Position numbers and translations under genes: made by a program. From assembly GCA_014379345.1 (NCBI GenBank), contig JACMLY010000032.1, positions 17,666-81,665 on the forward strand: a DNA stretch of 64,000 nucleotides, given 5' to 3'. The notes under the pieces are model-generated. The model was not told where the DNA came from. It searched no databases and was given only the letters and a program-made list of their open reading frames with translations. Below, piece by piece: positions 50,873 to 59,648 of this stretch. This DNA is from Chitinophagaceae bacterium (GTDB taxonomy: Bacteria; Bacteroidota; Bacteroidia; Chitinophagales; Chitinophagaceae). Each line of letters begins with the position of its first letter. The stretch's first letter is position 1.

Positions 50873-51805
50873 TTACCCGGATCCTTGATACAGATCAATA
50901 ATCTTTTGCTTGTCGAGTGGCTTGTGCCACTGAACACCGGGATCTTTTCTAAACCATGTGAGTTGGCGTTTTGCATACTGCCTTGTGTTCTTCCTGATCA
51001 GATCGATTGCCGCTTTTAAAGATATTTTGTTTTCAAAATAGGAGAATAACTCTGTATACCCTACTGTGCGAAGAGCAGGTAATGATTGATAGGATTGCAA
51101 TGATCTGGCTTCCTCAACCATTCCCTGTTTCATCATTTCATCAACCCGCCAGTGAATGTTTTTATGGAGCTCTTCTTTTGGCAGCTCCAACCCTATTTTG
51201 ATAATCTTAAACTCCCTGTGAACTTTTTTGTGTTGCTGAAATTCCCGGATCGATCTGCCGGTATGCAACTTTACTTCAAGAGCTCTCATCAGGCGTTGGG
51301 GATTTAAAATTTCACCGCTTACTATATAATCCGGATCAATTACCCGGAGTTGTTCCTGCAACCAGTTTATACCAGAACGCTTATAACTTGCAGTAATACT
51401 CTCCCTCACTTCGGGCGAAACCGCAGGTATTTGATCAAGGCCTTCACAAAATGCCTTGATATACAATCCTGTTCCTCCAACCATAACGGCAGTATCCCTG
51501 GAAGTGAAAATTTCATTAACGGCATCCAATGCGTACTGTTCAAACAAAGCAGCATTTAGGTCTTCATGAATGGAGTGAGAATTGATAAAGTAATGCCTGA
51601 TCTGTCGCAATTGTTCAGCATCCGGTTTGGCAACACCGATAGTAAGCTCCCTGTAACATTGCCTTGAATCAGCAGAAATAATGGCTGTATTGAAATGACC
51701 GGCTATATCAATCGCCAGTGAAGTTTTACCTACAGCAGTAGGCCCAACAATAATTATTATCGTTTTTGATTTCAATTTGCACGAGCATGTACAGTACTCC
51801 GACAA
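50873..51805 (-). CDS. miaA: tRNA dimethylallyltransferase
   Basis: A protein of about 310 residues that adds the isopentenyl group to A37 of tRNAs reading UNN codons. Motifs are the P-loop IIVGPTAVGKTSLA (19-31), SADSRQCYRELTIGVAKP (44-61) and the substrate-binding GGTGLYIKAFCEGL, then RTVGYTELFSYFE. A start at TTG for KSKT (11 codons later) is possible; ATG 51803-51805 is kept. The pRiA4b-like gene lies 33 bp upstream on the same strand. Confidence 0.95.
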   Translation of the reverse strand: MSEYCTCSCKLKSKTIIIIVGPTAVGKTSLAIDIAGHFNTAIISADSRQCYRELTIGVAKPDAEQLRQIRHYFINSHSIHEDLNAALFEQYALDAVNEIFTSRDTAVMVGGTGLYIKAFCEGLDQIPAVSPEVRESITASYKRSGINWLQEQLRVIDPDYIVSGEILNPQRLMRALEVKLHTGRSIREFQQHKKVHREFKIIKIGLELPKEELHKNIHWRVDEMMKQGMVEEARSLQSYQSLPALRTVGYTELFSYFENKISLKAAIDLIRKNTRQYAKRQLTWFRKDPGVQWHKPLDKQKIIDLYQGSG

Positions 51806-51838
51806 ATGTGAAAGGTCACATCTTTTAATTCGATTCTT

Positions 51839-52417
51839 TTATACTTCTTCGGTGGCATCATCGGTTCCGGCCACATCATCACCCAAACCCAATGCGTCAT
51901 CATCAACATCATCGCCACCCTCTGTTCCGAAACCCTCAGCTCCTTTGGTGAGATCATATTTCTCCTCAACCTCGGCCAGTTTATCTCCCACCAGACCTTT
52001 TGTACCATATTGCGACGGGCCGATACCCTCCGTTTTAACCACCACCGGGTAATCGTATTTCGAATTTTCTTCCTTTGAAACATTGATCAGTTCAACCAGA
52101 AAAGACCAATTCTTCACAAAATCGTACACATAGATAAATTTCTCGTTCGGATTTCTGATCTCAGAACCGATCGTAGTATCAGCCATGAACAGAGGGGGTA
52201 CCTTGTAAGGCTTATCATACTTCTCAAAAGATATTTCCCTGCCTCTCTGCCAATGATCGTTGCTACGATAAAAAGTAGACTGATGCTTATTATCGAATTC
52301 ATACGCTTTTAGAATTGTCTGGTGAAGTTGCAAAAAACTTTGGGTATGCCTTATTGCAATATCCCTGTACACGCTGTCATCTTCTTCAAGGTATATTCTA
52401 AATCTTAAAATCGCCAT
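51839..52417 (-). CDS. Plasmid pRiA4b ORF-3-like protein
   Basis: A 192-residue cytoplasmic protein resembling the pRiA4b ORF-3 family: MAILRFRIYLEEDDSVYRDI, SFLQLHQTILKAYEFDNKHQ, NEKFIYVYDFVKNWSFLVEL. The C-terminal 25 residues are an acidic Gly/Asp/Glu tail (GGDDVDDDALGLGDDVAGTD). Such proteins occur in plasmids and transposon-like elements and as chromosomal genes. The function is unknown. It is upstream of miaA and may be co-transcribed with it. Confidence 0.72.
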   Translation of the reverse strand: MAILRFRIYLEEDDSVYRDIAIRHTQSFLQLHQTILKAYEFDNKHQSTFYRSNDHWQRGREISFEKYDKPYKVPPLFMADTTIGSEIRNPNEKFIYVYDFVKNWSFLVELINVSKEENSKYDYPVVVKTEGIGPSQYGTKGLVGDKLAEVEEKYDLTKGAEGFGTEGGDDVDDDALGLGDDVAGTDDATEEV

Positions 52418-52484
52418 AATCGAGCTTGAGGTTAATTTTCAAAAGTAATATATTTCCATCACAAGAATCAGACCAGTGGATAAA

Positions 52485-52592
52485 CTCAAGTACGAAATAC
52501 GAAGTATGAGGTGCGGGGGTACGAAGTTTTAGATTTGAAGAAGTTTACCTCTTATTTATTTTGCACTTCGTACTTCGTATTTCGTACTTAAA
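52485..52592. repeat. GTACGAA words with inverted copy
   Basis: AGTACGAAATACGAAGTATG (52490-52509) and GGTACGAAGTTTTAG lie opposite GCACTTCGTACTTCGTATTT plus CGTACTTA (52563-52590). The two halves pair. The block lies between the CCA-adding enzyme gene and the pRiA4b-like gene. Confidence 0.88.
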
Positions 52593-52594
52593 AT

Positions 52595-54013
52595 TCACTT
52601 GACCGCCTTTAACTTCAGTTCTGTCGCTTTTTTCATCATCAATCCGTAGGCGGCATCGTAATTGTTTTCAATATCGCCATCGAGTATTGCCTCGCGTATT
52701 GCATTTTTTATTTCGCCCACCTGGCGACAAGGAGGCAGCCCGAATATTTCCATGATCATTTCTCCTGTTATCGGAGGTTGCCAGTTTCGTACCCGGTCTT
52801 TTTCTTCCACCTCATGTAATCTCACCCTTACCCATTCAAAATTTTCAAGATACTGTTTAACTTTTTGCTTGTTCTTAGAAGTAATATCCGCCTTGCACAA
52901 GACCATCAGTGATTCTACATCATCACCCGCATCGAATAACAAGCGACGAACGGCTGAATCGGTAATATTTTCCTTTGTTAAGCCGATCGGGCGTAAATGC
53001 ATTTCCACCATTTTTTTTACAAACCGCAGTTTTTCATTTTGCGGCAGCTTAAACCGGGCAAATATTTTAGATACCATCCTGGAGCCAACCACTTCATGAC
53101 CATGAAATGTCCAGCCATGACCTGCCTCAAATTTTTTTGTTGCGGGCTTACCGATATCGTGTAATACAGCTGCCCATCGTAGCCAGAGATCATCCGTGTG
53201 CCGGCTTATGTTATCCACTACCTGCAGTGTGTGATAAAAATTATCTTTATGTCCATGCCCTTCGAGGTACTCAGCTCCTGCCAGATCGACCATTTGCGGA
53301 AAAATAATATTGAGTAATCCTGTTTTGTAAAGCAGATCAAAACCTATTGAAGGTTTACTACTCATTAGTATTTTATTCAGCTCCTCGGTAATCCTTTCCT
53401 GTGAAATTATTTTTATCCGCTCCGCATTATTTTTGATCGCTTCATATGTTTTCGGCGCGATCGAAAAATCGAGCTGGCTCGAAAACCGGATGGCCCGCAT
53501 CATTCGAAGGGGGTCGTCGCTGAAAGTTTGCAGCGGATCCAACGGAGTTTGAATAATTCTATTTTCAAGATCCCTCATCCCATTGAAGGGATCCAGGAGC
53601 GCTCCATAATCTTCGGCATTCAGGCTTATCGCCAGTGCATTAATGGTGAAGTCGCGGCGATTCTGATCATCCGTTAAACTTCCCGCTTCTACGTCCGGAT
53701 TTCTCGAATGAATTTGATAGCTTTCTTTGCGGGCACCTACAAATTCCACCTCCAGGTCGTCAATTTTAATATGGGCAGTGCCAAAAGTTTTAAAAAAAGA
53801 AACCGAAGGCCGGGGATTAAAAAGCTTTGCTACGGCATGGGCCAATTGAATGCCATCCCCTACCGCAACAATATCTGCATCTTTGGTTTTCCGATTTAAT
53901 ATCTTATCGCGTACAAATCCACCGATGATATAACCGGGCACACCAAGTTCTCTTGCCGCATGCGCAATTTTTTCAAATACAAATAATTCCTTTTCCGTGC
54001 AGTTGATGTCCAT
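52595..54013 (-). CDS. CCA tRNA nucleotidyltransferase with HD domain
   Basis: A protein of about 472 residues from MDINCTEKELFVFEKIAHAA; an upstream ATG would add a non-family tail overlapping a repeat. It has the class II nucleotidyltransferase motifs GGFVRD (31-36) and DADIV (45-49), FTINALAISLNAEDYGALLD, MMRAIRFSSQLDFSI and an HD domain (GHGHKDNFYHTLQVV, LHDIGKPATKKF). It adds or repairs CCA at tRNA 3' ends. This fits a CCA-less tRNA gene such as the tRNA-Leu at 58250. Confidence 0.95.
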   Translation of the reverse strand: MDINCTEKELFVFEKIAHAARELGVPGYIIGGFVRDKILNRKTKDADIVAVGDGIQLAHAVAKLFNPRPSVSFFKTFGTAHIKIDDLEVEFVGARKESYQIHSRNPDVEAGSLTDDQNRRDFTINALAISLNAEDYGALLDPFNGMRDLENRIIQTPLDPLQTFSDDPLRMMRAIRFSSQLDFSIAPKTYEAIKNNAERIKIISQERITEELNKILMSSKPSIGFDLLYKTGLLNIIFPQMVDLAGAEYLEGHGHKDNFYHTLQVVDNISRHTDDLWLRWAAVLHDIGKPATKKFEAGHGWTFHGHEVVGSRMVSKIFARFKLPQNEKLRFVKKMVEMHLRPIGLTKENITDSAVRRLLFDAGDDVESLMVLCKADITSKNKQKVKQYLENFEWVRVRLHEVEEKDRVRNWQPPITGEMIMEIFGLPPCRQVGEIKNAIREAILDGDIENNYDAAYGLMMKKATELKLKAVK

Positions 54014-54039
54014 TTTTTTCGTTCTCTGGCCGAAGTTAA

Positions 54040-54100
54040 ATGTTGGCCACGAATTGCACGAATTTACACGAATACGAATTAGCACTAAATGCACTTCGCG
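54040..54100. repeat. ACACGAATT words, one-sided
   Basis: CCACGAATTGCACGAATTTA and CACGAATACGAATTAGCAC (54048-54086) repeat a word of the 39199-39262 family, followed by GCACTTCGCGGC. There is no full inverted copy. They lie just upstream of the CCA enzyme gene. Confidence 0.7.
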
Positions 54101-54171
54101 GCAAAAAAAATCAGTTGAAAAAAATTACAGTTAAAAACCATATGTTCAACTACCCACTCACCATTCACCAT

Positions 54172-55170
54172 TCACCTGATCGTTTCCAATAACTGGCCAT
54201 CACTAATTTTATAGGCGCAGAAAAAATGCGATTCGGGACATGAACTACGGCCATGCAATCCGCAGGGCCGGCAATATAGGGGCTCTGGTATCTCTACTAT
54301 AAAACTTTTGTCTGACAAAGGGCCAAATCCGAACAAGGGCAAAGTAGAACAGTACACCGCAGTAACAGGAGCATTCATTGCAGATGCAAAATGCATCGGC
54401 GCAGAATCGTTCACATAATTCATGAAAGCATCTTTCATTAAGGCGGCAGATTGAAGAAAATTCAATTGACCACACAAATTGGCTACGCGTGATGAATCAG
54501 AGCTCTTTCTTATTTCTTCAGCCAATGACTGATCACCGGGTCCACCTAACAAATAAATATTGTAGTGATCAGGTATCTGTTTGATGAAAGAAATCCATTT
54601 TTCTCCGGGATACTGTTTGGTGAACCAAACCGATGCCGGCGAAATAGTAAGATAAGGCAGCGATTTATACCCGCTAACGCGATCAAGATCGTTATTCGCC
54701 GGATACAATTTAGGCCTGAATGCTGTTTCGTCAGTAAAATAGGCTACCAGGTCGTTATTTCTCTCTATCTCGTGCCTTGCCCTGCCCTGGACACTCACTA
54801 CATGTTTTATTTTTTTTGTAAATAACGAACTGAGCGGGTTTTTATCGAAGCCGATGGTTTCCGTCGCTCCTGAAAAAGCTGTCAGTATACCGGTGGCAGC
54901 AAACCGTTGTATATTGATCAGCTTATCATACCGTGTTTTCCTGGCCTGCTTTAATATTTTCCAAAGATTCTTTAATTTATTTTTTTTCTTATCCCATACG
55001 ATCACGTTGCGCAGATGAGGATGATTCATCACTAAGTCTTCATTTCCCCTACGCACCATAAAATCGATGACAGCTTCCGGATAATGATGATGCAGTTTTT
55101 CAATGAGGCCCGTCGCAAGTACCACATCGCCGATAAAAGCGGTTTGTATGATTAGAAATTGTTGCGGCAT
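54172..55170 (-). CDS. Glycosyltransferase family 9 (ADP-heptose:LPS heptosyltransferase type)
   Basis: A 332-residue GT-B fold glycosyltransferase acting on the lipopolysaccharide core: FLIIQTAFIGDVVLATGLIE, VIDFMVRRGNEDLVMNHPHL, YDKLINIQRFAATGILTAFS and the C-terminal donor-site NYVNDSAPMHFASAMNAPVT. The GDVVLATGL start and DSAPMHFAS fit waaC/waaF relatives. It is inferred to be cytoplasmic at the inner membrane. The acceptor is unknown. Confidence 0.9.
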   Translation of the reverse strand: MPQQFLIIQTAFIGDVVLATGLIEKLHHHYPEAVIDFMVRRGNEDLVMNHPHLRNVIVWDKKKNKLKNLWKILKQARKTRYDKLINIQRFAATGILTAFSGATETIGFDKNPLSSLFTKKIKHVVSVQGRARHEIERNNDLVAYFTDETAFRPKLYPANNDLDRVSGYKSLPYLTISPASVWFTKQYPGEKWISFIKQIPDHYNIYLLGGPGDQSLAEEIRKSSDSSRVANLCGQLNFLQSAALMKDAFMNYVNDSAPMHFASAMNAPVTAVYCSTLPLFGFGPLSDKSFIVEIPEPLYCRPCGLHGRSSCPESHFFCAYKISDGQLLETIR

Positions 55171-55179
55171 TGAAGGGTT

Positions 55180-55301
55180 TAAAGTTTAATCTTTAAGGTT
55201 TCAAGTTATTTGAACGGATCAGGGTTTTTGATTATGAGTTCACGGATTCAAATTACAAAGTTTAGATTTCTTAGTCTGCCTAAAACTTTAAACTTTAAAC
55301 T
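55180..55301. repeat. GTTTAAAG words with inverted copy
   Basis: GGGTTTAAAGTTTAATCTTT and AAGGTTTCAAG (55177-55206) oppose AAAACTTTAAACTTTAAACT and TCAAGG (55282-55306) across about 75 bp. They frame the spacer between the GT9 gene and the tsaC-like gene. Confidence 0.82.
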
Positions 55302-55868
55302 TCAAGGCCTAACAACAACAGGTAAATTGTTTTGCCAGCGAATAATAGTAGACGTTTCACGCGGGATATCATCTTCCTGGCGGTATTGAACCATATAATC
55401 AACCCCCTGTTTGATGAAGTGAACAATCTCACGGAAAAAAGCCGGTGCAGGTTCCCCTGATATATTGGCCGAAGTGGAGACAATTGGTTTGCGAAATCGT
55501 TTAACGAGGTGCCTGCAAAAGTTATCCTGTACTATTCTCAGTGCAACAGAGCCATCAGGACTCACAAGGTTTTCTGCAAGACCTACGGCACCATCATATA
55601 TGATTGTGGTCGGCTTCTGAACCTGTTGGAGATATTCAAAAACGCGCATATCTGGATTGGTAACGTATCTGAGAATGTCTTTTTCCTCAGCCACCAACAC
55701 GATCATTGTCTTTGTTTCGGTACGATCTTTCAGCTCATATATTTTTTTTACTGCCGATGCATTCGTAGCATCACATCCAATACCCCAAACCGTATCGGTA
55801 GGATAAAGAATTAATCCGCCATCTTCCAGAACTTTCAAACAAAGTTCAATATCATTTGTAAAATCCAT
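55302..55868 (-). CDS. L-threonylcarbamoyladenylate synthase (Sua5/TsaC family)
   Basis: A 188-residue single YrdC domain that makes threonylcarbamoyl-AMP for the t6A modification of ANN-reading tRNAs. It has GGLILYPTDTVWGIGCDATN (17-36), the conserved Lys/Arg patch ELKDRTETK, PTTIIYDGAVGLAENLV, GSVALRIVQDNFCRHLV and PIVSTSANISGEPAP. There is no C-terminal Sua5 domain, so it is a TsaC-type short form. It is the last gene before the divergent dapD. Confidence 0.94.
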   Translation of the reverse strand: MDFTNDIELCLKVLEDGGLILYPTDTVWGIGCDATNASAVKKIYELKDRTETKTMIVLVAEEKDILRYVTNPDMRVFEYLQQVQKPTTIIYDGAVGLAENLVSPDGSVALRIVQDNFCRHLVKRFRKPIVSTSANISGEPAPAFFREIVHFIKQGVDYMVQYRQEDDIPRETSTIIRWQNNLPVVVRP

Positions 55869-56208
55869 GCGCGAAGGTAATGAGCCAATGTGAAAATTAG
55901 CAAATCAGCAAATGAAACGATAGAATATAGTATGAGGAATAGAATACACTCCAGAGAAACTGGTAGAAATCTAAAACTCAAACCGTAGCGTTTGAAATTG
56001 TCAATGGCACGGTACTGACTGGAACTGCTCGGCAAAGGACCAGACGATGAACGGAGCGTCGCAAGAAAAGCTTAATAGAATTCCTGGCCCCTGGCTCCAA
56101 ACGCAATGACAGCATCGTCAGACGAGACCACCAGACCATGCTGGCTCATTTTCAAATTTTCAAATTTGCAGATTTGCACATTGTGTTATGTTTGCAAAAA
56201 ATTAATCA
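55869..56208. other. 340-bp divergent intergenic region with GCAAATC words
   Basis: TTAGCAAATCAGCAAATGAA (55898-55917) is opposed by CAAATTTTCAAATTTGCAGA with TTTGCACA (56155-56182). The middle part has no gene. The dapD promoter is at the right end. A hairpin spanning almost the whole spacer is possible. Confidence 0.6.
56165..56194 (+). promoter_or_regulatory. Promoter of dapD
   Basis: TTTG (56165-56168), 18 bp, then TATGTTTG (56187-56194) matches the Bacteroidota consensus with one base less spacing. It lies 14 bp before the ATG, so the leader would be under 10 nt. The -33 element is part of the inverted GCAAATC words. Confidence 0.65.
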
Positions 56209-57021
56209 ATGGAATTGCAACAACTCATTGCTGAAGCATGGACGAACCGTGAATTATTAAAAGACAACAAGTATTCCGATGCCGTAAAAAAAGTTATTGA
56301 AGAAGTGGATAAAGGACGTCTCCGGACGGCTTTCCCTAGCGACACTGACTGGAAAGTAAATGAGTGGGTGAAGCAAGCCATCCTGTTGTATTTTGGTATC
56401 CAACCCATGCAAACCTGGAATGTTGAGCCTTTTGAATTTCATGATAAGATGTTGCTGAAAAAAAATTACAAAGAGCTTGGTGTCCGTGCCGTGCCCCATG
56501 CTGTTGCACGGTATGGAGCATACATAGCGAAGAATGTGGTATTGATGCCATCTTATGTAAACATCGGTGCCTATGTTGATGAAGGAACTATGGTAGACAC
56601 CTGGGCCACTGTAGGAAGCTGTGCGCAGATCGGTAAAGCTGTTCATTTAAGTGGTGGCGTTGGCATTGGCGGTGTACTGGAACCTTTACAGGCAAGTCCC
56701 GTCATTATTGAAGATGGCTGTTTTATCGGCAGCCGCTGTATTGTTGTAGAGGGTGTAAGGGTAGAAAAAGAGGCTGTTCTCGGTGCGAATGTGGTGTTGA
56801 CACAATCCACCAAGATCATTGATGTGAGTGGAGCGGAGCCAGTTGAATACAAGGGTCGCGTACCCGCCAGAAGTGTGGTGATACCCGGCAGCTACCTGAA
56901 AAAATTTCCTGCCGGTGAATACAATGTAAGCTGTGCTTTGATCATTGGTCAACGGAAGCCCAGCACTGATCTGAAAACAAGCCTCAATGATGCGTTACGG
57001 GATTTTAATGTAGCGGTGTGA
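56209..57021 (+). CDS. dapD: 2,3,4,5-tetrahydropyridine-2,6-dicarboxylate N-succinyltransferase
   Basis: A 270-residue hexapeptide-repeat enzyme of lysine and diaminopimelate synthesis, succinylating tetrahydrodipicolinate. It has a helical N-terminal region (EVDKGRLRTAFPSDTDWKVN), then FHDKMLLKKNYKELGVRAVP and left-handed beta-helix turns (VNIGAYVDEGTMVDTWATVG, IGKAVHLSGGVGIGGVLEPL, GSRCIVVEGVRVEKEAVLGA). The succinylase branch implies a dapC-like aminotransferase and dapE elsewhere. Confidence 0.97.
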   Translation: MELQQLIAEAWTNRELLKDNKYSDAVKKVIEEVDKGRLRTAFPSDTDWKVNEWVKQAILLYFGIQPMQTWNVEPFEFHDKMLLKKNYKELGVRAVPHAVARYGAYIAKNVVLMPSYVNIGAYVDEGTMVDTWATVGSCAQIGKAVHLSGGVGIGGVLEPLQASPVIIEDGCFIGSRCIVVEGVRVEKEAVLGANVVLTQSTKIIDVSGAEPVEYKGRVPARSVVIPGSYLKKFPAGEYNVSCALIIGQRKPSTDLKTSLNDALRDFNVAV

Positions 57022-57159
57022 TGGCGAAGGTGAAAGGTGAAAGGTGAAAAGCGTGCATAATTCAGGATAAAATGCTTTAATAATTAAAGTCAGGTAAAGC
57101 GCTGGGTTATTTGTGAGCCAGAATTCATCATTGCTCATTTTATTCCAAAGTTTTCAATT

Positions 57160-57205
57160 TAATACTTCGTACTTCGTACTTAGTATTTCGTACTTCTTAC
57201 TTATC
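57160..57205. repeat. CTTCGTA words upstream of the EamA gene
   Basis: ATACTTCGTACTTCGTACTT, AGTATTTCGTACTTCTTAC (57160-57199) repeats the word family of 46085 and 52485, here without a clear opposing block. Confidence 0.8.
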
Positions 57206-57207
57206 CC

Positions 57208-58137
57208 ATGCCTGAACCTGACAGAATAAAAAAGATCTCATTAGCCGGATTTGTCATTACATTTTTGGGAGCAGTGTTGTTTTCGACGAAGGCGATCATC
57301 GTGAAGAGTGCTTTCGCAAAAACAGAGGTGGATGCCCTGACCCTGTTAACACTAAGAATGGTTTTCTCACTTCCTTTTTATTTACTGGCAGCATTCCTGG
57401 TTAGCAACAAGCAAGGAAATGTAAAACTGTCGGCAAAACAATGGTTAAGCATAATACTACTTGGATTGTTTGGTTATTACCTGAGCAGCCTTTTTGATTT
57501 TGTGGGGTTGCAATATATTTCTGCCGGCCTGGAACGTCTTATCCTTTTTCTTTATCCAACTTTTGTGGTATTCATCAACATCGGCTTGTTCAAACAACGG
57601 ATCTCCCCTACACAAAAGCTGGCCTTATTGCTTACCTATGCCGGGATCGGGCTGGCCTATATCGGAGAACTGAGGGTGGATACCCATAACCCGGACTTTT
57701 ACTGGGGAAGCTTTCTTATTTTTTTATGTTCAATCACCTATGCTGTTTATATATCCGGGAGTGGCAGAATTATTCCCATTGTTGGCGGAACAAAATTTAC
57801 TGCGTATGCAATGCTTGCTTCCACCGCAGGTATATTTATTCATTTCATGGTGCAGGGAAGCTATACGGAATTGAAAACAGGTGCCGGACTTTGGGGCTAT
57901 GGGATCCTGCTTGCGATACTTGCTACAGTGATCCCATCTTTTATGATCTCAAATGGGTTAAAGCGGATCGGCTCAAATAATGTAGCCATTATTTCCAGTA
58001 TTGGTCCTGTGTCTACGATCGTGCAGGCACATTTTATATTGGGTGAAAAGATATTTATTACGCAGGTAATCGGCACCATCCTGGTAATCGGTGGCGTTTT
58101 ATTGATCGGATGGAAAAGTCAGACTGCCGAAGAATAA
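57208..58137 (+). CDS. EamA/DMT-family transporter
   Basis: A 309-residue protein with ten predicted membrane helices in two EamA repeats: AGFVITFLGAVLFSTKAIIV, then TLRMVFSLPFYLLAAFLVSN, and VIPSFMISNGLKRIGSNNVA, IISSIGPVSTIVQAHFILGE. It probably moves a small metabolite across the inner membrane; the substrate is unknown. It follows dapD by about 190 bp with word repeats between, so co-transcription is uncertain. Confidence 0.92.
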   Translation: MPEPDRIKKISLAGFVITFLGAVLFSTKAIIVKSAFAKTEVDALTLLTLRMVFSLPFYLLAAFLVSNKQGNVKLSAKQWLSIILLGLFGYYLSSLFDFVGLQYISAGLERLILFLYPTFVVFINIGLFKQRISPTQKLALLLTYAGIGLAYIGELRVDTHNPDFYWGSFLIFLCSITYAVYISGSGRIIPIVGGTKFTAYAMLASTAGIFIHFMVQGSYTELKTGAGLWGYGILLAILATVIPSFMISNGLKRIGSNNVAIISSIGPVSTIVQAHFILGEKIFITQVIGTILVIGGVLLIGWKSQTAEE

Positions 58138-58163
58138 ATTTTTCTATATTTGGAGCCCTGAAC

Positions 58164-58246
58164 TAGATTCTGGATGCTAGATACGGGATACTAGATACTC
58201 CATTCATCTAGTATCCCGTATCTAGTATCCAGTATCCAGTATCCAG
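58164..58246. repeat. Perfect 20-bp hairpin of GATACTA words next to tRNA-Leu
   Basis: CTAGATACGGGATACTAGAT (58177-58196) and ATCTAGTATCCCGTATCTAG (58206-58225) are exact reverse complements around a 9-nt loop. The right side continues as heptamers GTATCCA three times up to 4 bp before the tRNA gene. The block lies in the spacer between the EamA gene and the tRNA. Confidence 0.95.
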
Positions 58247-58249
58247 AAT

Positions 58250-58333
58250 GCCCAGGTGGCGAAATTGGTAGACGCACTGTGTTCAGGTCGCAGCGTTCGC
58301 AAGGATGTGCTGGTTCGAATCCAGTCCTGGGCA
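58250..58333 (+). tRNA. tRNA-Leu (anticodon CAG)
   Basis: The acceptor stem pairs GCCCAGG with CCTGGGC (58326-58332), with discriminator A. The anticodon stem CTGTG/CGCAG closes the loop TTCAGGT, whose middle is CAG, decoding CUG. A long variable arm and the T-arm GCTGGTTCGAATCCAGT are visible. The 3' CCA is not encoded, fitting the CCA enzyme in this window. Confidence 0.97.
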
Positions 58334-58770
58334 CTTAGGTCGTAATTGGGAGCAATTGGGAGTTACTAGTCTTAATTGTTCCCAATTTTATTTCATTCCT
58401 ATTTGGCTAAAGCAAGACATATACCAGGCGAAGCATTACAAGAAGAGAAATAGCTAAAAGGCTTTCAAGCATAATTAACTCTTATAACTTTCGTTACGTC
58501 ATTTGCTTATGCTCCAAGAAAAATAATCCAAATTTTTTTTACCCTCTTCATTTTTCCTGAATTGACATTTTAGTATGTGTTCGTACAGCGAAGACCATCG
58601 GGTTCATCAACAATCCAAAGAATTCACAAGACAAATTGAAAAGGAGAAATCAGGGCTCACTAAAATAATCCATAAAAGTTTAAAATGGCAAAGACCAAAT
58701 TATTTGAAATTCGCAAATAACGGATTGAAATCTACAAACAAAGAGTTTATATCTACACCATCTTTGCTGA
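58334..58770. other. 437-bp region without a clear gene
   Basis: This region is AT-rich, with no convincing coding frame; a 78-codon frame on the plus strand (58575-58811) runs into the SDR gene and has no gene-like features. It marks the start of an accessory-looking stretch. Confidence 0.45.
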
Positions 58771-59535
58771 ATGGAAAACAAAAGAAAAATAGCCCTGGTA
58801 ACCGGCGGTAGCCGCGGTCTCGGCAAGAACATGGCATTTAAACTCGCAGAAAAAGGTATTGACGTAATTCTTACTTATCATAGTAAGAAGGAAGATGCAC
58901 TTAATGTAGTAGCTCAAATTGAGCAAACCGGACAAAAGGCAGTTGCCTTGCAATTGAATGCAGGTGACGTAAAAAGTTTCGGATCCTTTTTTGATCAGTT
59001 AAAAGACATTCTTAAAAAGACGTTTAATACAGATCGATTTGATTTTTTGATCAATAATGCAGGAATTGGTCGTAATGCGTTAATCGGAGAGGAGACCGAG
59101 GAAATGTTCGATGAATTGATGAATGTGCACTTCAAAGGCGTTTATTTCTTAACGCAAAAAATGCTGCCCATGCTGAATAACGGGGGTGGCATTATCAATG
59201 TTTCTTCGGGTTTGGCCCGTTTTAGTGGACCAGGATATTCCGCCTATGCATCCATGAAAGGCGCGATTGAGGTATTTACAAGGTACATGGCTACTGAACT
59301 GGGGCCACGAGGAATTAAAGCGAACACCATTGCCCCAGGTGCAATAGCAACTGATTTCGCCGGCGGGTATATTCGGGATAACGAGCAGGCCAATAAATAT
59401 GTGAGCAGTGCTACCGCTTTAGGCCGCGTAGGTTTGCCGGAAGATATCGGTGGTGTTGTAGCCTTCTTATGTACGGAGGATGCCAGGTGGATTAATGCTC
59501 AGCGCATAGAAATATCAGGTGGAATGAATATTTAA
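58771..59535 (+). CDS. Short-chain dehydrogenase/reductase
   Basis: A 254-residue classical SDR with the NAD(P)-binding TGGSRGLG (11-18), LINNAGIGRNAL, the catalytic Ser in INVSSGLA, Tyr-x-x-x-Lys in SAYASMKGAI and IAPGAIATDFAGG. It resembles 3-oxoacyl-ACP reductase/glucose dehydrogenase types; the substrate is not evident. It is followed by a terminator and then by an AraC regulator that may control it. Confidence 0.93.
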   Translation: MENKRKIALVTGGSRGLGKNMAFKLAEKGIDVILTYHSKKEDALNVVAQIEQTGQKAVALQLNAGDVKSFGSFFDQLKDILKKTFNTDRFDFLINNAGIGRNALIGEETEEMFDELMNVHFKGVYFLTQKMLPMLNNGGGIINVSSGLARFSGPGYSAYASMKGAIEVFTRYMATELGPRGIKANTIAPGAIATDFAGGYIRDNEQANKYVSSATALGRVGLPEDIGGVVAFLCTEDARWINAQRIEISGGMNI

Positions 59536-59544
59536 TTCTATAAG

Positions 59545-59577
59545 AAAAAGCAGGCTTTACCATGTGCCTGCTTTTTT
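59545..59577 (+). terminator. Intrinsic terminator after the SDR gene
   Basis: AAAAAGCAGGC (59545-59555) and GCCTGCTTTTT (59566-59576) form an 11-bp perfect stem with a 10-nt loop and a T-run. Confidence 0.93.
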
Positions 59578-59648
59578 CGCTTTAATTGATATTTCCGAAA
59601 TGATAAATGCCTTGCCAAAAAGTGTTACATTTCAATTTTGCGAATGAC

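Noticed and set aside
58575..58811. 78-codon plus-strand open frame before the SDR gene
   Set aside because: It runs into the SDR gene in another frame, is Lys/Ser/Asn-rich as expected of AT-rich spacer DNA, and shows no family feature.
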